Assembly: GCF_008831285.2 (NCBI RefSeq)
Contig: NC_045148.1
Coordinates: 1,242,001 to 1,306,000, forward strand
DNA length: 64,000 bases
Reading direction: 5' to 3'
From: Nymphaea colorata
Taxonomy: Eukaryota; Streptophyta; Magnoliopsida; Nymphaeales; Nymphaeaceae
The position numbers and the translations under genes were made by a program. A model generated the notes under the pieces. It saw only the letters and a list, made by a program, of their open reading frames with translations, was not told the origin of the DNA and made no database searches. Positions 14,020-24,667 of this stretch are shown in pieces (within the stretch, counting starts at the first letter, position 1; the number at the start of each line of letters is the position of its first letter).

Positions 14020-14250
14020 TTGGATGGAGGGAAAGAGAAAAGGTGAGAGAGAAATGGTAGTCAAATTTGTGTTTGGTTGGAAAAGACTCAAAATTAAAGG
14101 GATTAGAGGAATTGGGATGAAAAAGAAAATGGTTGTTCCTTTCTCCTTTGTCCAAACAAACTTTATGATATCTCTTTACTTCCATTCTCTTCCCCTCCCT
14201 ATCCTTTTCTTTTTCATTCTTTCGTTTCCTTCCCTTTTCCTCCATCCAAA
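14020..14250. mobile_element. foldback MITE with purine-rich arms
   Basis: TTGGATGGAGGGAAAG at the left is mirrored by CTTTTCCTCCATCCAAA's reverse complement at the right; the matching core is TTGGATGGAGG plus a purine-rich continuation. The left half is purine-rich and the right half pyrimidine-rich on the plus strand, so a transcript could fold into a long hairpin. It sits beside a TA microsatellite, a common MITE location. The target-site duplication is obscured by that tract. Confidence 0.6.
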
Positions 14251-16219
14251 GAGAGCGTAAAGGAATTGGCTTAGAAAGTTGAAAATAACATTTGTGCTTT
14301 TGCTATTAGTCAATCATAATTCAAATCTCATGACCATTATCTTAGAGTTTAAATAAGTATATGTTGTTAAATAAGGGGTCTTCCAGTAGCGGTTTCCTTG
14401 TGCTAGAGAGAGAAAGAGAGAGATAACCCACAAAATGCAAAATTTTCAAGGTTCATAAGATTGTACTGTAAAATTTCTTGGTCGAAAAAGGCCATACCTC
14501 ACACGTTTCGACTTTATTTGGCGAAGGCGAGAAAAGTTTTTCCATGCATGAAAATTTTGCCAAAAGAAGGACATTTTGCCTGAGAAAGATGTAAAACCAA
14601 TTATGTCCTGGACGGAGGAGAGGACGAATGCTTTGCCTAAAGCATTTTTTGTCCCTTATGACCCATTCCCGGGCAGAACGTTTGCTTAATTAGTGTAAAG
14701 CTTTCGACAATAAAGAAACTTTTCTCGACAATTATGAGCAATAGCGTCGCCCGCGTACTTTTAATTTGGATTGAAGTAAAGAAGCCAACTTTTTTTTAAT
14801 CATTTAAAACGATTAAACGTGTACTGATAAAACTAAAGAGCCCGTGGTTTGTGAAGCTTTCGTGCGATCTAAACCACGTACTTGTTTTGCCTTCTAATGG
14901 AAATTTCATAACAAAACAAAAGAAAAGGTTATGCATGCATTTCCCAGAGTACCATTTCTACTAGAGGACGTTACATGCACATGTGAAGTTTAATTTGCAT
15001 TGAATATATAAGGAGAACAAGCATGGCCCCTCTTTTTTTTTTTTAATTTTTGTACTTCATTGTACAAAAGTTAAACTAAGGGTACTAAACCTAGGTACTC
15101 GTCTCGTATAATTGCTTGATTAAGTAGAAAAAAGACAGGAACAAAAGAAAGTATTGATTTTTTTGTGGCGATGGTTAGACGTGAGAATAAAGAATAGTAC
15201 TATATTCTCTATATTTATACGATCCCAAACGAACGTTGAATTCATTGTTGGCGATCTCGCACATTAAAAAAATACAAAGTGGCTCAATCATCATTCTCAC
15301 CATTATCATCATCCTCCAGCGTGCCCTCCAAAGCAATAGGAATCCCCATCGCACTAATTTTTTTTCTCGCCTTAGGCTTACACGTGGCTTATTTCCAGGT
15401 TCATATCCTTATTTTTTTGGGGTTTTAGATGTTTAAGTGGAAGTGTCGCTGTAGTGGAGACCAACTATGGCATATTATATTTGGTGGGTTTTTAGTGTTG
15501 CTTCTACTGCCTCTATTGGTAGAACCCGATTCACTCTTTACATTAATTAAAATCCTCACTATCTCTCTGTCTCTATGTGCCAAGTACTTGAGATTTGTAG
15601 AAGCTGCAATGATAGGTTGGTGGAGAGATTATTTTTCAATTCATGTATGAGCTGCTGTTTTTGAGACTTAGATGGGGACTTCTTTACATAAGCGCCAAGC
15701 AATGTGAATTTGGGTATCTCTTTCAACATTTTATTAACTTTGGGTTGGGTTTTACTGTATAGACCACCATTTGGGTCCATATAAGTTTTGTTTTTTGCTT
15801 CGATGGCTAATTCAGTCTCAACTTTGAAGAAATGGGAAGCCCGCATAAATCCATAAATGCATTGGTACAAAACAATTAAAAAAAATAAAACTACCACTAA
15901 ACTTAATTAATGTTGCTTTTGTAGGTTTCTCCGATAAATGGGACGCTACAAGCAATGGAGAACTGTGGTCTTCAAGGTGGTTGACGCAAGATCAAGAGCT
16001 TCCATTTCCAATTTTCAAAATGTCAACTCTCAATACAACTAAAAATAGACCATGATACCTTGGGAGACAAGGAGTTGAGTGAGAGTTCAGCTTTCTTCTG
16101 AAAAGTTGGATGAAATATTCTTCATGGTCATTCAAAAGCCATGAGAACTTTGAAGAAAGAGAAAGTGAGAGCAAGAGGGAGAAGACTAACCCAATTGTGA
16201 CCCTATAGTATGATGGCAC

Positions 16220-16418
16220 CAGGGGTGGAGCCAGGATTTTTTTTTTCAGGACGGGCCAAACCATCTGCGGGTCGGGCCAAGAGGAGCAACAGTAAGGCCA
16301 AGAGGAGCAACGGGTCGGGCCAAACTAAAAAAAATTGAATTTTTACATATAATTTTTTTTTTCTGGGCTCACCCGGGCCATGGCCCGGGTGGGCCCCCCC
16401 CCCCTCCCTCCGCCCCTG
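16220..16418. mobile_element. hAT-type MITE with perfect 8-bp target-site duplication
   Basis: The element starts CAGGGGTGGAGCCAGG and ends CTCCCTCCGCCCCTG, giving inverted ends of the CAGGGGCGGAG type. It is flanked on both sides by GATGGCAC (16212-16219 and 16419-16426). An 8-bp duplication and CAG...CTG ends are typical of hAT elements. The 199-bp interior has no coding capacity and contains GGGTCGGGCC repeats and a C-run. A related copy lies at 63455-63659. Confidence 0.9.
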
Positions 16419-19029
16419 GATGGCACCCTTAACTATGCATGTTTTCAAATATTACTGAAAGTTGCATCTATTTAAGTGAATTAAATTGGTTCAACTCAAA
16501 GGTAATGCAGCTCTTGATCCTCCTTATTGAATTATATGCTAGATCTCTTAATAACTAACATTTAATAATGAGAGAAATGTAGAATCTTGTAGTGGATGAG
16601 AATTCCTCTTCATGTTTTTAAGTATTTTTTGTAAATCTAACTATATAATGGGGAATGTTTGTGAACATAGGAGTCAAACAAAAATTGTTAAAATCCTATG
16701 CCTTGATTAGGTTTTATCATGATTCAAGAAGATTAAATAGTTTAAACTCTTATATTAGTTGATCTCCACATTCAGTTTCTGTGACACATTGCCATTAGTA
16801 TTCAATTGACCAAAAATTCAATGTCATTAGTACTCACTGTACAAACAAATGTCATTAGTACTCACCATACCAAAAAGATGGAAAGGTCAGGACTCATTAT
16901 TAAAAGGTCAGGACTCTCTGGAAAGGTCAAGATCCAAAAAGGTCCAATGGATTTACATGTTTCATTAATGGAAATTGTTTGATGTAGTGAGTAATAGGTT
17001 CTGGTTGTTCGCCGTTCCAGAATTCTTGTTTAGGCAGTTCATACTATCCATACATAGTGTTTTGATCTAAGATTTCAATTGTTTCATGTTTCAGCAGTAG
17101 TAAAAAGTAAGATAAAACTGACAAACATGATTATATATATATACTGAATGATGACCCTGAATATCCCTAATTACCCAACTTACTCATAAGGAGAAAAGAC
17201 AAAAAAAAGTGTGAACTAAATCACCTTTTTTCTTGTTTTTCTCTCAACCATCATGATAAGTTGGATAGCTCAAGTTTGGCAACTATAGATGTAAACTTGG
17301 GGATAAAACATAACACTCTAAATAACATCCTTAAAGTAGGATTAACTTAATCTAAGCATGCTATTGTGCTTATTATTGCATATTCATTAGAAACATCCTT
17401 GCTCCAATAACATTTGGACATCTTGATTCCTTGTTGTTGGCTTCTTACGCTACGCGAACCCCTACAATTTTTTTTTACTTCAAGAAATCATGTAAACTTG
17501 AAAGACAATAAATCAATCATAAAATAATATTACAAGGTTAGATTACGCCAAAGAACTAACAAGTTTGTGTATATTTGAGAGAGAGAGAGATCACACGATA
17601 TGTAAGGCTAAATAGCGATAGAAAATATGTATACTAACTATAAATTGTTTGTTTTTACTTGCTTGATGAGACGTAAAGTTCTTCCATAAAGTTATTCATA
17701 TGTTCAAAGCCAATATACTAATTTTTATTCAGTTTTTCAAAGAATTGCTTTACACACAATACCTTGTAAGTCATCAATCAAGTTAAATATTTTAGTATAT
17801 ATAACGCTCATCAATTTTTTGGGTAAGAACACATTTAAATTGATCCTTACATTTATTTGAGTTAACATATATAATACAGTGCAATCTCTTTTTTGGAATG
17901 ATACTTCTAAAGAAAGTTCACGTTTTGCAATTTTCTTAAAAACATAATTTTCACGAGAACAATCAAATACGGCTTAAAGTGAATTTTCATGAAATTAAAA
18001 AATGAAAGTTGTAGCTGTAAGTTCTTTCAATATTACACTCTATCACTATGTTACTTTTTCTAGTTCTTTAGCTGCCATTTTAGCTATGTTTTTCTTTCAG
18101 GTTAATGAGAATTCAATTTAGGTTCCTATTTAACAGTTTTTATGAAAAATGTGACCTTTTTAAGAAAATTTGAAAAGGTAATCCTCTTGTAGAAATTGTA
18201 AGCAAGAACTAGCCCCTAAAAAAACCTATAAAAACTTGTTTGAGTTCTAGGATATGGTTAGATTAGTTCAACTCATGTTGACACTTGATTTGTCACAAAT
18301 AAAAATTGATTTAGCATGAGAGTGCATGCGTGTGTGCACGCACATGCACAAAACAGATCATCTCAACTTACGTTATGAATCTATGATACCGAATGCTTTA
18401 TTCTAATTTTGCGATTCTTTTAAACTATAAAAGGTCACAAAGGACACTATATGAACTTTCAAGCAAAAGGTACATTCAAGGGGCATGGGGAAGATACAAA
18501 AATAACCACTCTAACTTTAAAAAAAAAAAAATCCCTGATTTTGAGTTGATTGGATCATTCAAAAATGGAACTTGAAATGACTAAAATACCCTTTATCAAA
18601 GGGAAGACCATTCGATAAATTCTTTTGTAAAGAAATAAAATATTCCATTTGATGTTCGCCCGCCCCGTTTGCACATTCTCTACGTTGGAGAAAAGGAACA
18701 CAGAACGCCTTTTGTCCCGTGTCCTTGTCACCAATGTTCGCCCACGCGCTCCCTTCTCAACCATGTGTTCCCGAACATTCGTCAACCGGTTTGTGCCCCC
18801 CGATATAAGAAGGAAAATGAAAGTTGCTGAGACTTGTCCCTACAACTGTTAGCTGACCAGCACATCAAACGGAATATGAGCGCCCAGATTCCCACAAATT
18901 ATACGCCACATCTGTCATGTACCCATTGACCTCCAGTGCCCTTCGAGCTTTAATTTTCTCAAAAGGCATGATCATTTATAGCCACAATCTCAATCTCAAG
19001 GACGGAAAGGCCTTCCTTTTTCTCGAGCC

Positions 19030-19037
19030 TATAAATA
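19030..19037 (+). promoter_or_regulatory. TATA box of the HKT gene
   Basis: TATAAATA lies 57 bp upstream of the chosen ATG. This predicts transcription start near 19060 and a short 5' leader. It argues against the in-frame upstream ATGs at 18917 and 18977, which would lie upstream of the start of transcription. Confidence 0.65.
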
Positions 19038-19093
19038 AGCAACTTCATTCCTCACGCTCCTTGCCCATCTTCTCCCTTCTCTGCTCACTTCTG

Positions 19094-21713
19094 ATGGAGA
19101 AGTTCCACTGCTTCTGCTGTTCGGCAGCTTCTTGTCTTTCATGGTGCTGCAGGAAGTCCCTGGACTTCTTCAGCTCGTCATACAAGGCCGCCCTGCTCCG
19201 CTTGAACCCATTTTGCTTCCAGCTCTTCTACTTCCTGTTTGTTTCCCTCCTCGGATTCTTTTTCCTCCGAGTTTTTGACCTGAGACCAGTCCCCAAAGTG
19301 GCCAAGTTCGGCGCTTCTAATCTTGATCTTTTTTTCATGTCCGTCTCCGCCATTACTGGCTCCAGCCTAGTCTCCATACCCATGGAGGACTTCTCTGGTC
19401 CCCAGCTTGTTGTGTTAATTATTCTCATGTTCCTCGGTGGGGATGTCTTCACTTCAATGGTTTCTCTGCATTTGGAGAGATATAAACTTGTTCATGAAGT
19501 CGAATCAGGAGAAGAAAGCCGATTCAAGAGCGATGTGGAGCTGGCAATTCAGTGCAATTTTAGTAGCAGCAGCAATAACAACAACAACAGCAGTAGTAGC
19601 CCGAATATGAATTTTACTACTACAGGAACAGAGGATGTGAGTCAGAGAATTAAGTGCTTGAGCTACATGCGAAATCTCATGTTGGGCTACCTTGTGTTGG
19701 TTCAGTTATGTGGTGTAGCACTTATTCTCCTGCACTTGTGGCTCAGTGAAAGCACCAGAAGGATATTACAGCAGAAAAGAATCAGACCCGTTCTGTTCTC
19801 AGTATTCACGTCAGTTTCTTCCTTCGTCAACTGCGGTTTGATTCCAAACAACGAGAACATGATGGCGTTCAAGGAGGACTCCGTTCTCCTCCTCCTGCTG
19901 ATGCCTCTGGTGACAATGGGGAGCACTATGTTTCCTCCCTGCTTGAATCTTCTTCTGTGGACCCTCGAGAGGACGTTCCCGAGGGAGGAGTTGCATTACC
20001 TGAAGGAGAACGCCGGGCAAGTGGGCTTCGACCACCTGCTGCCGCTGAAGAGCTCTCTGTTTCTTGCGGCCTCCGGCGTCGGCTTCACGTGGCTGCAGTT
20101 CGTGCTTTTCTGCTGCTTGCAGTGGAACTCGGAAGCAGCTCGGGGACTGGACTCTTTCCGGAAGGTCATCGCCGGCCTCTTTCAGTCTATTGTTTCCAGA
20201 TATTCCGGAGAGTCGGTCTTCGATCTCTCCCTCTTCTCTCCAGCCCTTTTGGCGGTCTATATAGTGATGATGTAAGGAGACAAAATTTCCCCTCCATCGC
20301 ATGTCATCCAACCTTTTAATTAACTGGCTAGCTGCTAGGACACCTGGCCAAAATAATTATAAACAAATATTCTTTTTCATAAAAATATTACATTTTTATA
20401 AAATCATCTTAGGCTGACTACTTTTGAACATCGTAACTTCTGGCCTAAATAAACTCTACTAGAGTTAGATTTCTTTAATAAGCCTCAGTTTGAATTGAAA
20501 CACAAGTTATAAATGAGTTGACTTTAATTACAAGCTCGTTTAAACTCAATTTGGTTTAATGTTGTTTTTTTTTTGTTTAACTATATGGGTATGTTGATAT
20601 TTTTTATAAATTTTAACTTTCTTTTTGTGGTTTTCATTTTTAGTTAAAGATAAAATATATGAATAAAGTGACACGAGTTTAAAGTAACATGTGACTCAAG
20701 CCAAGCTCAAGCTCGGCAAGCTCGCCTCACCTGTTGTGCATTCCTAATGATGGCCCTTCTATGTTCATTCATACACATCTAAGGGTCATATTCCTGCTTA
20801 ATTAATATAAACTAAGATTCTAACAAAAGGACGAATTATTGGTTTTAATCTTTTTTTTTTTCTTTTTTGTTTCCGTTCTCATATTCGCAGCCTATAGGCT
20901 TTACGGACTGGAATTACATGCCATTTGGAACCCTAAAAGCCTACCTTTCTCATTGACATATTGCCCATTTTTTTCTTCTCCAATAGATTTGCCTCTTACT
21001 TTTTACGAACCAAATGACAATGATTCTGATGAAACATTTGCATTGCCTTGAAACCCTGGGTTACTTATTACAAACAATTTGTTCATGCATTAGAGCAGTC
21101 TTTCTTATGGTCGTGTAAGTCCAACAGCCCCGAGTGGGGTAGGTGCAGTGGGGCGGCCCGACAAATGCTCGTGTCTTTCTTAGTAGAGGGCCGAAAGGCT
21201 CAAACAAGCTCTTTGGGAGGCGACATGTCGTCTTACGCATTCAAACAAGATACCATATATCGCCCAATCCAAGCAAAACCAGATACAAAGCCTAACTTGC
21301 AAACCAGGTGGAAGGAGTCATTGTCGGCATAAATGTGTTGTCATTGTTTGCTTAACGCATGTCCAAGACGGGGGAGCATGTCCCCACATAAAATCCCCTG
21401 CGATCTGAAACAAAGTGAAATTTAAATATGTTTGCATGTGTGTGGATGGTTGTGATCTCTCTCTTTTTTTCCCAGGTATATTCCTTCTTGCACATTCTTA
21501 ATTCCGAGCAAAAAGACAGATCTCCAGTTCAATTCTAAGGAGAGGAAGGGTAGGGGAGCAGAGGCCTTGGCAATGTGGCTGCCCCCATTAGTTGTCTATC
21601 CTGTCATCTTTGTTGTGTTAATTTGCATGACAGAACAGACCCACATATACTTGGACCCCCTTAACTTTAGCATCTTCAACATCACTTTCGAGGTCATCAG
21701 GTGCGCACTGTTT

Positions 21714-21807
<94 letters not shown>

Positions 21808-22301
21808 AATAACTATTTTTTTAATCTTTGATTTTTTTTATTTTGTCAACTGTCTATATGAACTAAATCAAAAGCCAGAATCACCCCTCATGAAGCCACC
21901 ACATATATATACATATATATAGTGATTGGTAGAAATCAAACCCATAAGTTCGAGAAAAAAAAAAAACAGACTCTTTAAATATGATATTTAAAGTGTTTTA
22001 TTTTAATCTATCCTTGCTAGTATGATTTTAAGGATAGGTTGATGCAAAAATATATATTAAGTTGATCATTTTGTGTGTTTTAATAGTTTTTTTTTATAAT
22101 ATGCAAAAAATCAATGGCTCATATAGCATCAACAATTTGATAATAGAAAAATCAACATTTTTCATAAAAATAACTTGATTCAAAGCATATTTTATATCAA
22201 AATAGTTTTTATAAATACATGAGGATGTTTATATTTTATTTAATATAAATTTTTTATCAAAAAAGTTAAAGGGTCTGGTTTTTTTCCTGTCCTAAGGGTC
22301 T

Positions 22302-22382
<81 letters not shown>

Positions 22383-22637
22383 AATAATTTTCTTCTAGAG
22401 TATACTAATTTTGACCATTTTATGTGTTGCAGTGCTTATGGGAATGTAGGGCTTTCGGTTGGCTATAGCTGCGAGCGACTGCTGAGGGTTACCAGGAATG
22501 GCCATTGCAGGAACACAAGTTTGAGTTTCTCGGGGATTTGGAGCAAGAAAGGGAAGATCGTCATTATAATCGTTATGTTCTTCGGAAAACTCAAGAAGTT
22601 CGCAGCAAGTGGTGGAAAAGCTTGGCGTACTATGTAG
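19094..22637 (+). CDS. HKT1: HKT-family Na+ (K+) transporter, three exons
   Basis: This is a plasma-membrane cation transporter of the plant HKT/Trk/Ktr family. The coding exons are 19094-20271, 21476-21700 and 22433-22637, with GT-AG introns of 1204 and 732 bp. Together they give 535 residues, the usual HKT length. The intron positions fit the family: the first splits the Met just before YIPSCTF, the second the Ser of EVISAYGN. Four pore-loop units are visible: SAITGSSLVSIPMEDF (about 85-100), FTSVSSFVNCGLIP (about 239-251), FQSIVSRYSGESVFD (363-377) and EVISAYGNVGLSVGYS (465-480). Ser, not Gly, at the first filter position (90-91) fits class I, Na+-selective HKT1 proteins; this is inference. 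A Ser/Asn tract spans 156-169. Unusual points are Pro at 96, where relatives have an acidic residue in the VEME motif, and a divergent YIPSCTF block. The start is set by the TATA box. The gene is convergent with galacturonokinase. Intron 2 holds (CA)n(TA)n and (CT)n(AT)n tracts. Confidence 0.93.
20272..21475 (+). other. HKT intron 1
   Basis: The donor GTAAGG and the acceptor TTTTTTTCCCAG are canonical. The 1204-bp interior is AT-rich with no supported gene. The open frames at 20839-21332 are not needed by the spliced product. Confidence 0.9.
21713..21803. repeat. compound (CA)n(TA)n microsatellite in HKT intron 2
   Basis: About 10 CA repeats run straight into about 36 TA repeats, starting roughly 12 bp after the splice donor. 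Confidence 0.96.
22302..22378. repeat. compound (CT)n(AT)n microsatellite in HKT intron 2
   Basis: About 18 CT repeats are followed by about 20 AT repeats, ending about 55 bp before the exon 3 acceptor. Confidence 0.96.
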
Positions 22638-22751
22638 CCCACTCATTATCATTACCACCTCATCTTGTATGCCTTGTCACCTAATTGCATCAACCAACTA
22701 CATGTTGCTTGTAATCTTAGCACCATTGGAATTTTCTAGAACATGGCGCGG

Positions 22752-22819
<68 letters not shown>
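22752..22819. repeat. compound (TA)n(GA)n microsatellite
   Basis: About 20 TA repeats then about 14 GA repeats, roughly 115 bp downstream of the HKT stop and probably in or near its 3' UTR. Confidence 0.95.
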
Positions 22820-22859
22820 CCTTGTTCCAAACAAAACCGGGCCAGCCTGCGTAACAAAA

Positions 22860-24660
22860 CAGGTGTGGCCTGCTTCCACTATGCCAACCCCCTCCAAGTC
22901 TCTCATCAGCCCAGTTGAGATAATTCAGAGTCTCTGAACAAATCAGACAAATATATATAATCGGACAGAAAAGGAGATCTTCCATTGAATTATAAAGCAT
23001 TCACGGGCTACCAAGAGAGTCAATCTTGGTTTTGGCTCAATCTAATATAAACAAGTACAAGATAGTTCAAATAAAGGCTGTGCCATGAACTGGTTCACGC
23101 TGCTATCAAGTATCATCACTAATTTCTTGATATTGATCAATTCCAACGAAAACGAGTTTGAACGTTGAAGAAAAAAATTGTAAGGCAACTTTTGCAATTG
23201 ATGCACGATTTAGAAATTTTCCCCAGCGAGCGTCTATCAACATGAAAACTGATTGGGAATGTCAGCATCATTCACCTGCATGTATAATTCAAAGCTTCAA
23301 CAGTGATAACAGACGCAGCAGTACCCTTGGGTGTACCTCCGTGACCAGGGTGGAGCTACATAAAGACATGTGTGGGCAATTGCCCACAGAGCCGCCGAGT
23401 TTTTATTTATTTTCACATTGGTGGTCACCAAGAATTTGTTTACATATATATTGTGTGTCCCTCAATCAGTTTATTGTATTTAAGGGTTTTGGAATTAGTG
23501 TCTCACAGTCCATAAAAACTTCTGCCTTCACTACTGTCACCATCTGGGTCCTACCACCATGGCTCGCTGCTTCGTATTGTGGGTAGAGTTGTGCCCAAAG
23601 GAATTAAACTGCGAGTACTTGCATTCATTGCTCCGATTGGGTGAATACTGAATACGTTGTGAACTGGCAAAAAAAGTTAAATTTAACTTAAAAAATAAAT
23701 AGAAAATTATAAAAAATAATTTATTCCTAAAATTCTTTGATACAGATATTGCCTTTGGGTCTAAGCTGGCTAGTTGATACAATTTCATAAAATGCGTTCA
23801 GTATGAAAGAGCCGCCATCTTCTGGGTTCTACATCTAGGGGTGCAAACAGGGTGCAACTGGAATAGCTTAATGTACAGGAAATGGGTCTGTGTAAGATTT
23901 GTGAAATCTCTATCCTGTACTCGAACTAGTAGCAATTTCTTTCCATGTCAGAAAGAAGGAAGGTGGAAAATGGACCTCATGATCAGCTGGTAGCATATAG
24001 ACGTAAATCGGATTACTAACTAAAAAACCAAGTCCCTTTCTTTCTTCTACCTTCCTGATACAGAAATGAGGCTTACTCTGCAGCAAAGTGCAGTAGTTTG
24101 CCCTATTGAGAACAATAAAAAAACTCCAATACCCAGACCAACGTTGTCAATATTGGTATTAGATGCGCCACGTTCAATTGCTGGTGCGGCAAATTGGCTG
24201 ATTCCCTCTTTTTTAAATTTTAAAAAATCGTCTAAAAAACTTATGTTGATTTGAAAAAATAAAATGTAGTCAGGCTACGATCAGCATTAGATTCTCTATG
24301 TTGCACGAGCAGACAAGTAAAAAACAATACCTTATTTAACGGCCAAAAAGTTAGTCCTTGACCTTACAAGGTAACATTTATGCGCAAAAATGAGTTCACG
24401 AGTCCCCACATGTACCTTCCACTCACTCCTTCAATGAAATGAATTTTGCATAACTGAATCGCTCGTCTTTTGCTAAAAGAATACAATGAAGAACAGCAGA
24501 TCATTATTGCTTCTAGATGACAGGACTCCGCAGGTGGAGAAGTTACTGCTATGGAAAAAAAAAACTTGATTCTCAGCGGTGCTAGGATAAGCACCCAACG
24601 TGTTCCTGCTTCTGCCTGCACGTGCATTTGCAATGTCGACAGCACATGATGATAAGGAAA
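22860..24660. other. convergent intergenic spacer between HKT and galacturonokinase
   Basis: I see no gene here. The open frame at 23158-23586 has no recognisable domain and overlaps CAGGGTGGAGCTAC (about 23347), which resembles a MITE terminus but has no matching partner that I could find. The 3' UTRs of the two convergent genes must lie at the edges. Confidence 0.5.
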
Positions 24661-24667
24661 ACATATT

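Larger units (their letters stand above)
11170..18900. other. intergenic region, no supported gene
   Basis: No exon chain or recognised domain was found. The longest open frames are 12740-13102 and 15559-15897, both minus. They have no recognisable motif and no convincing promoter or splice context. Supported contents are a (TA)n array at 13.92 kb, a foldback MITE at 14.02 kb and a hAT-type MITE at 16.22 kb. A less AT-rich patch at about 18640-18850 lies just upstream of the HKT promoter. Confidence 0.55.

Noticed and set aside
15559-15897. 112-codon open frame, minus strand
   Set aside because: A hydrophobic start and Lys-rich remainder look superficially protein-like, but I recognise no family and see no gene structure around it.
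18917-19093. Extended N-terminus of HKT from an upstream ATG
   Set aside because: The TATA box at 19030 lies inside this stretch, and the family N-terminus begins near MEKFHCF.
19811-20311. 166-codon minus-strand open frame
   Set aside because: Antisense shadow of HKT exon 1.
23339-23590. Possible hAT MITE beginning CAGGGTGGAGCTAC
   Set aside because: No matching right end or target duplication could be found.
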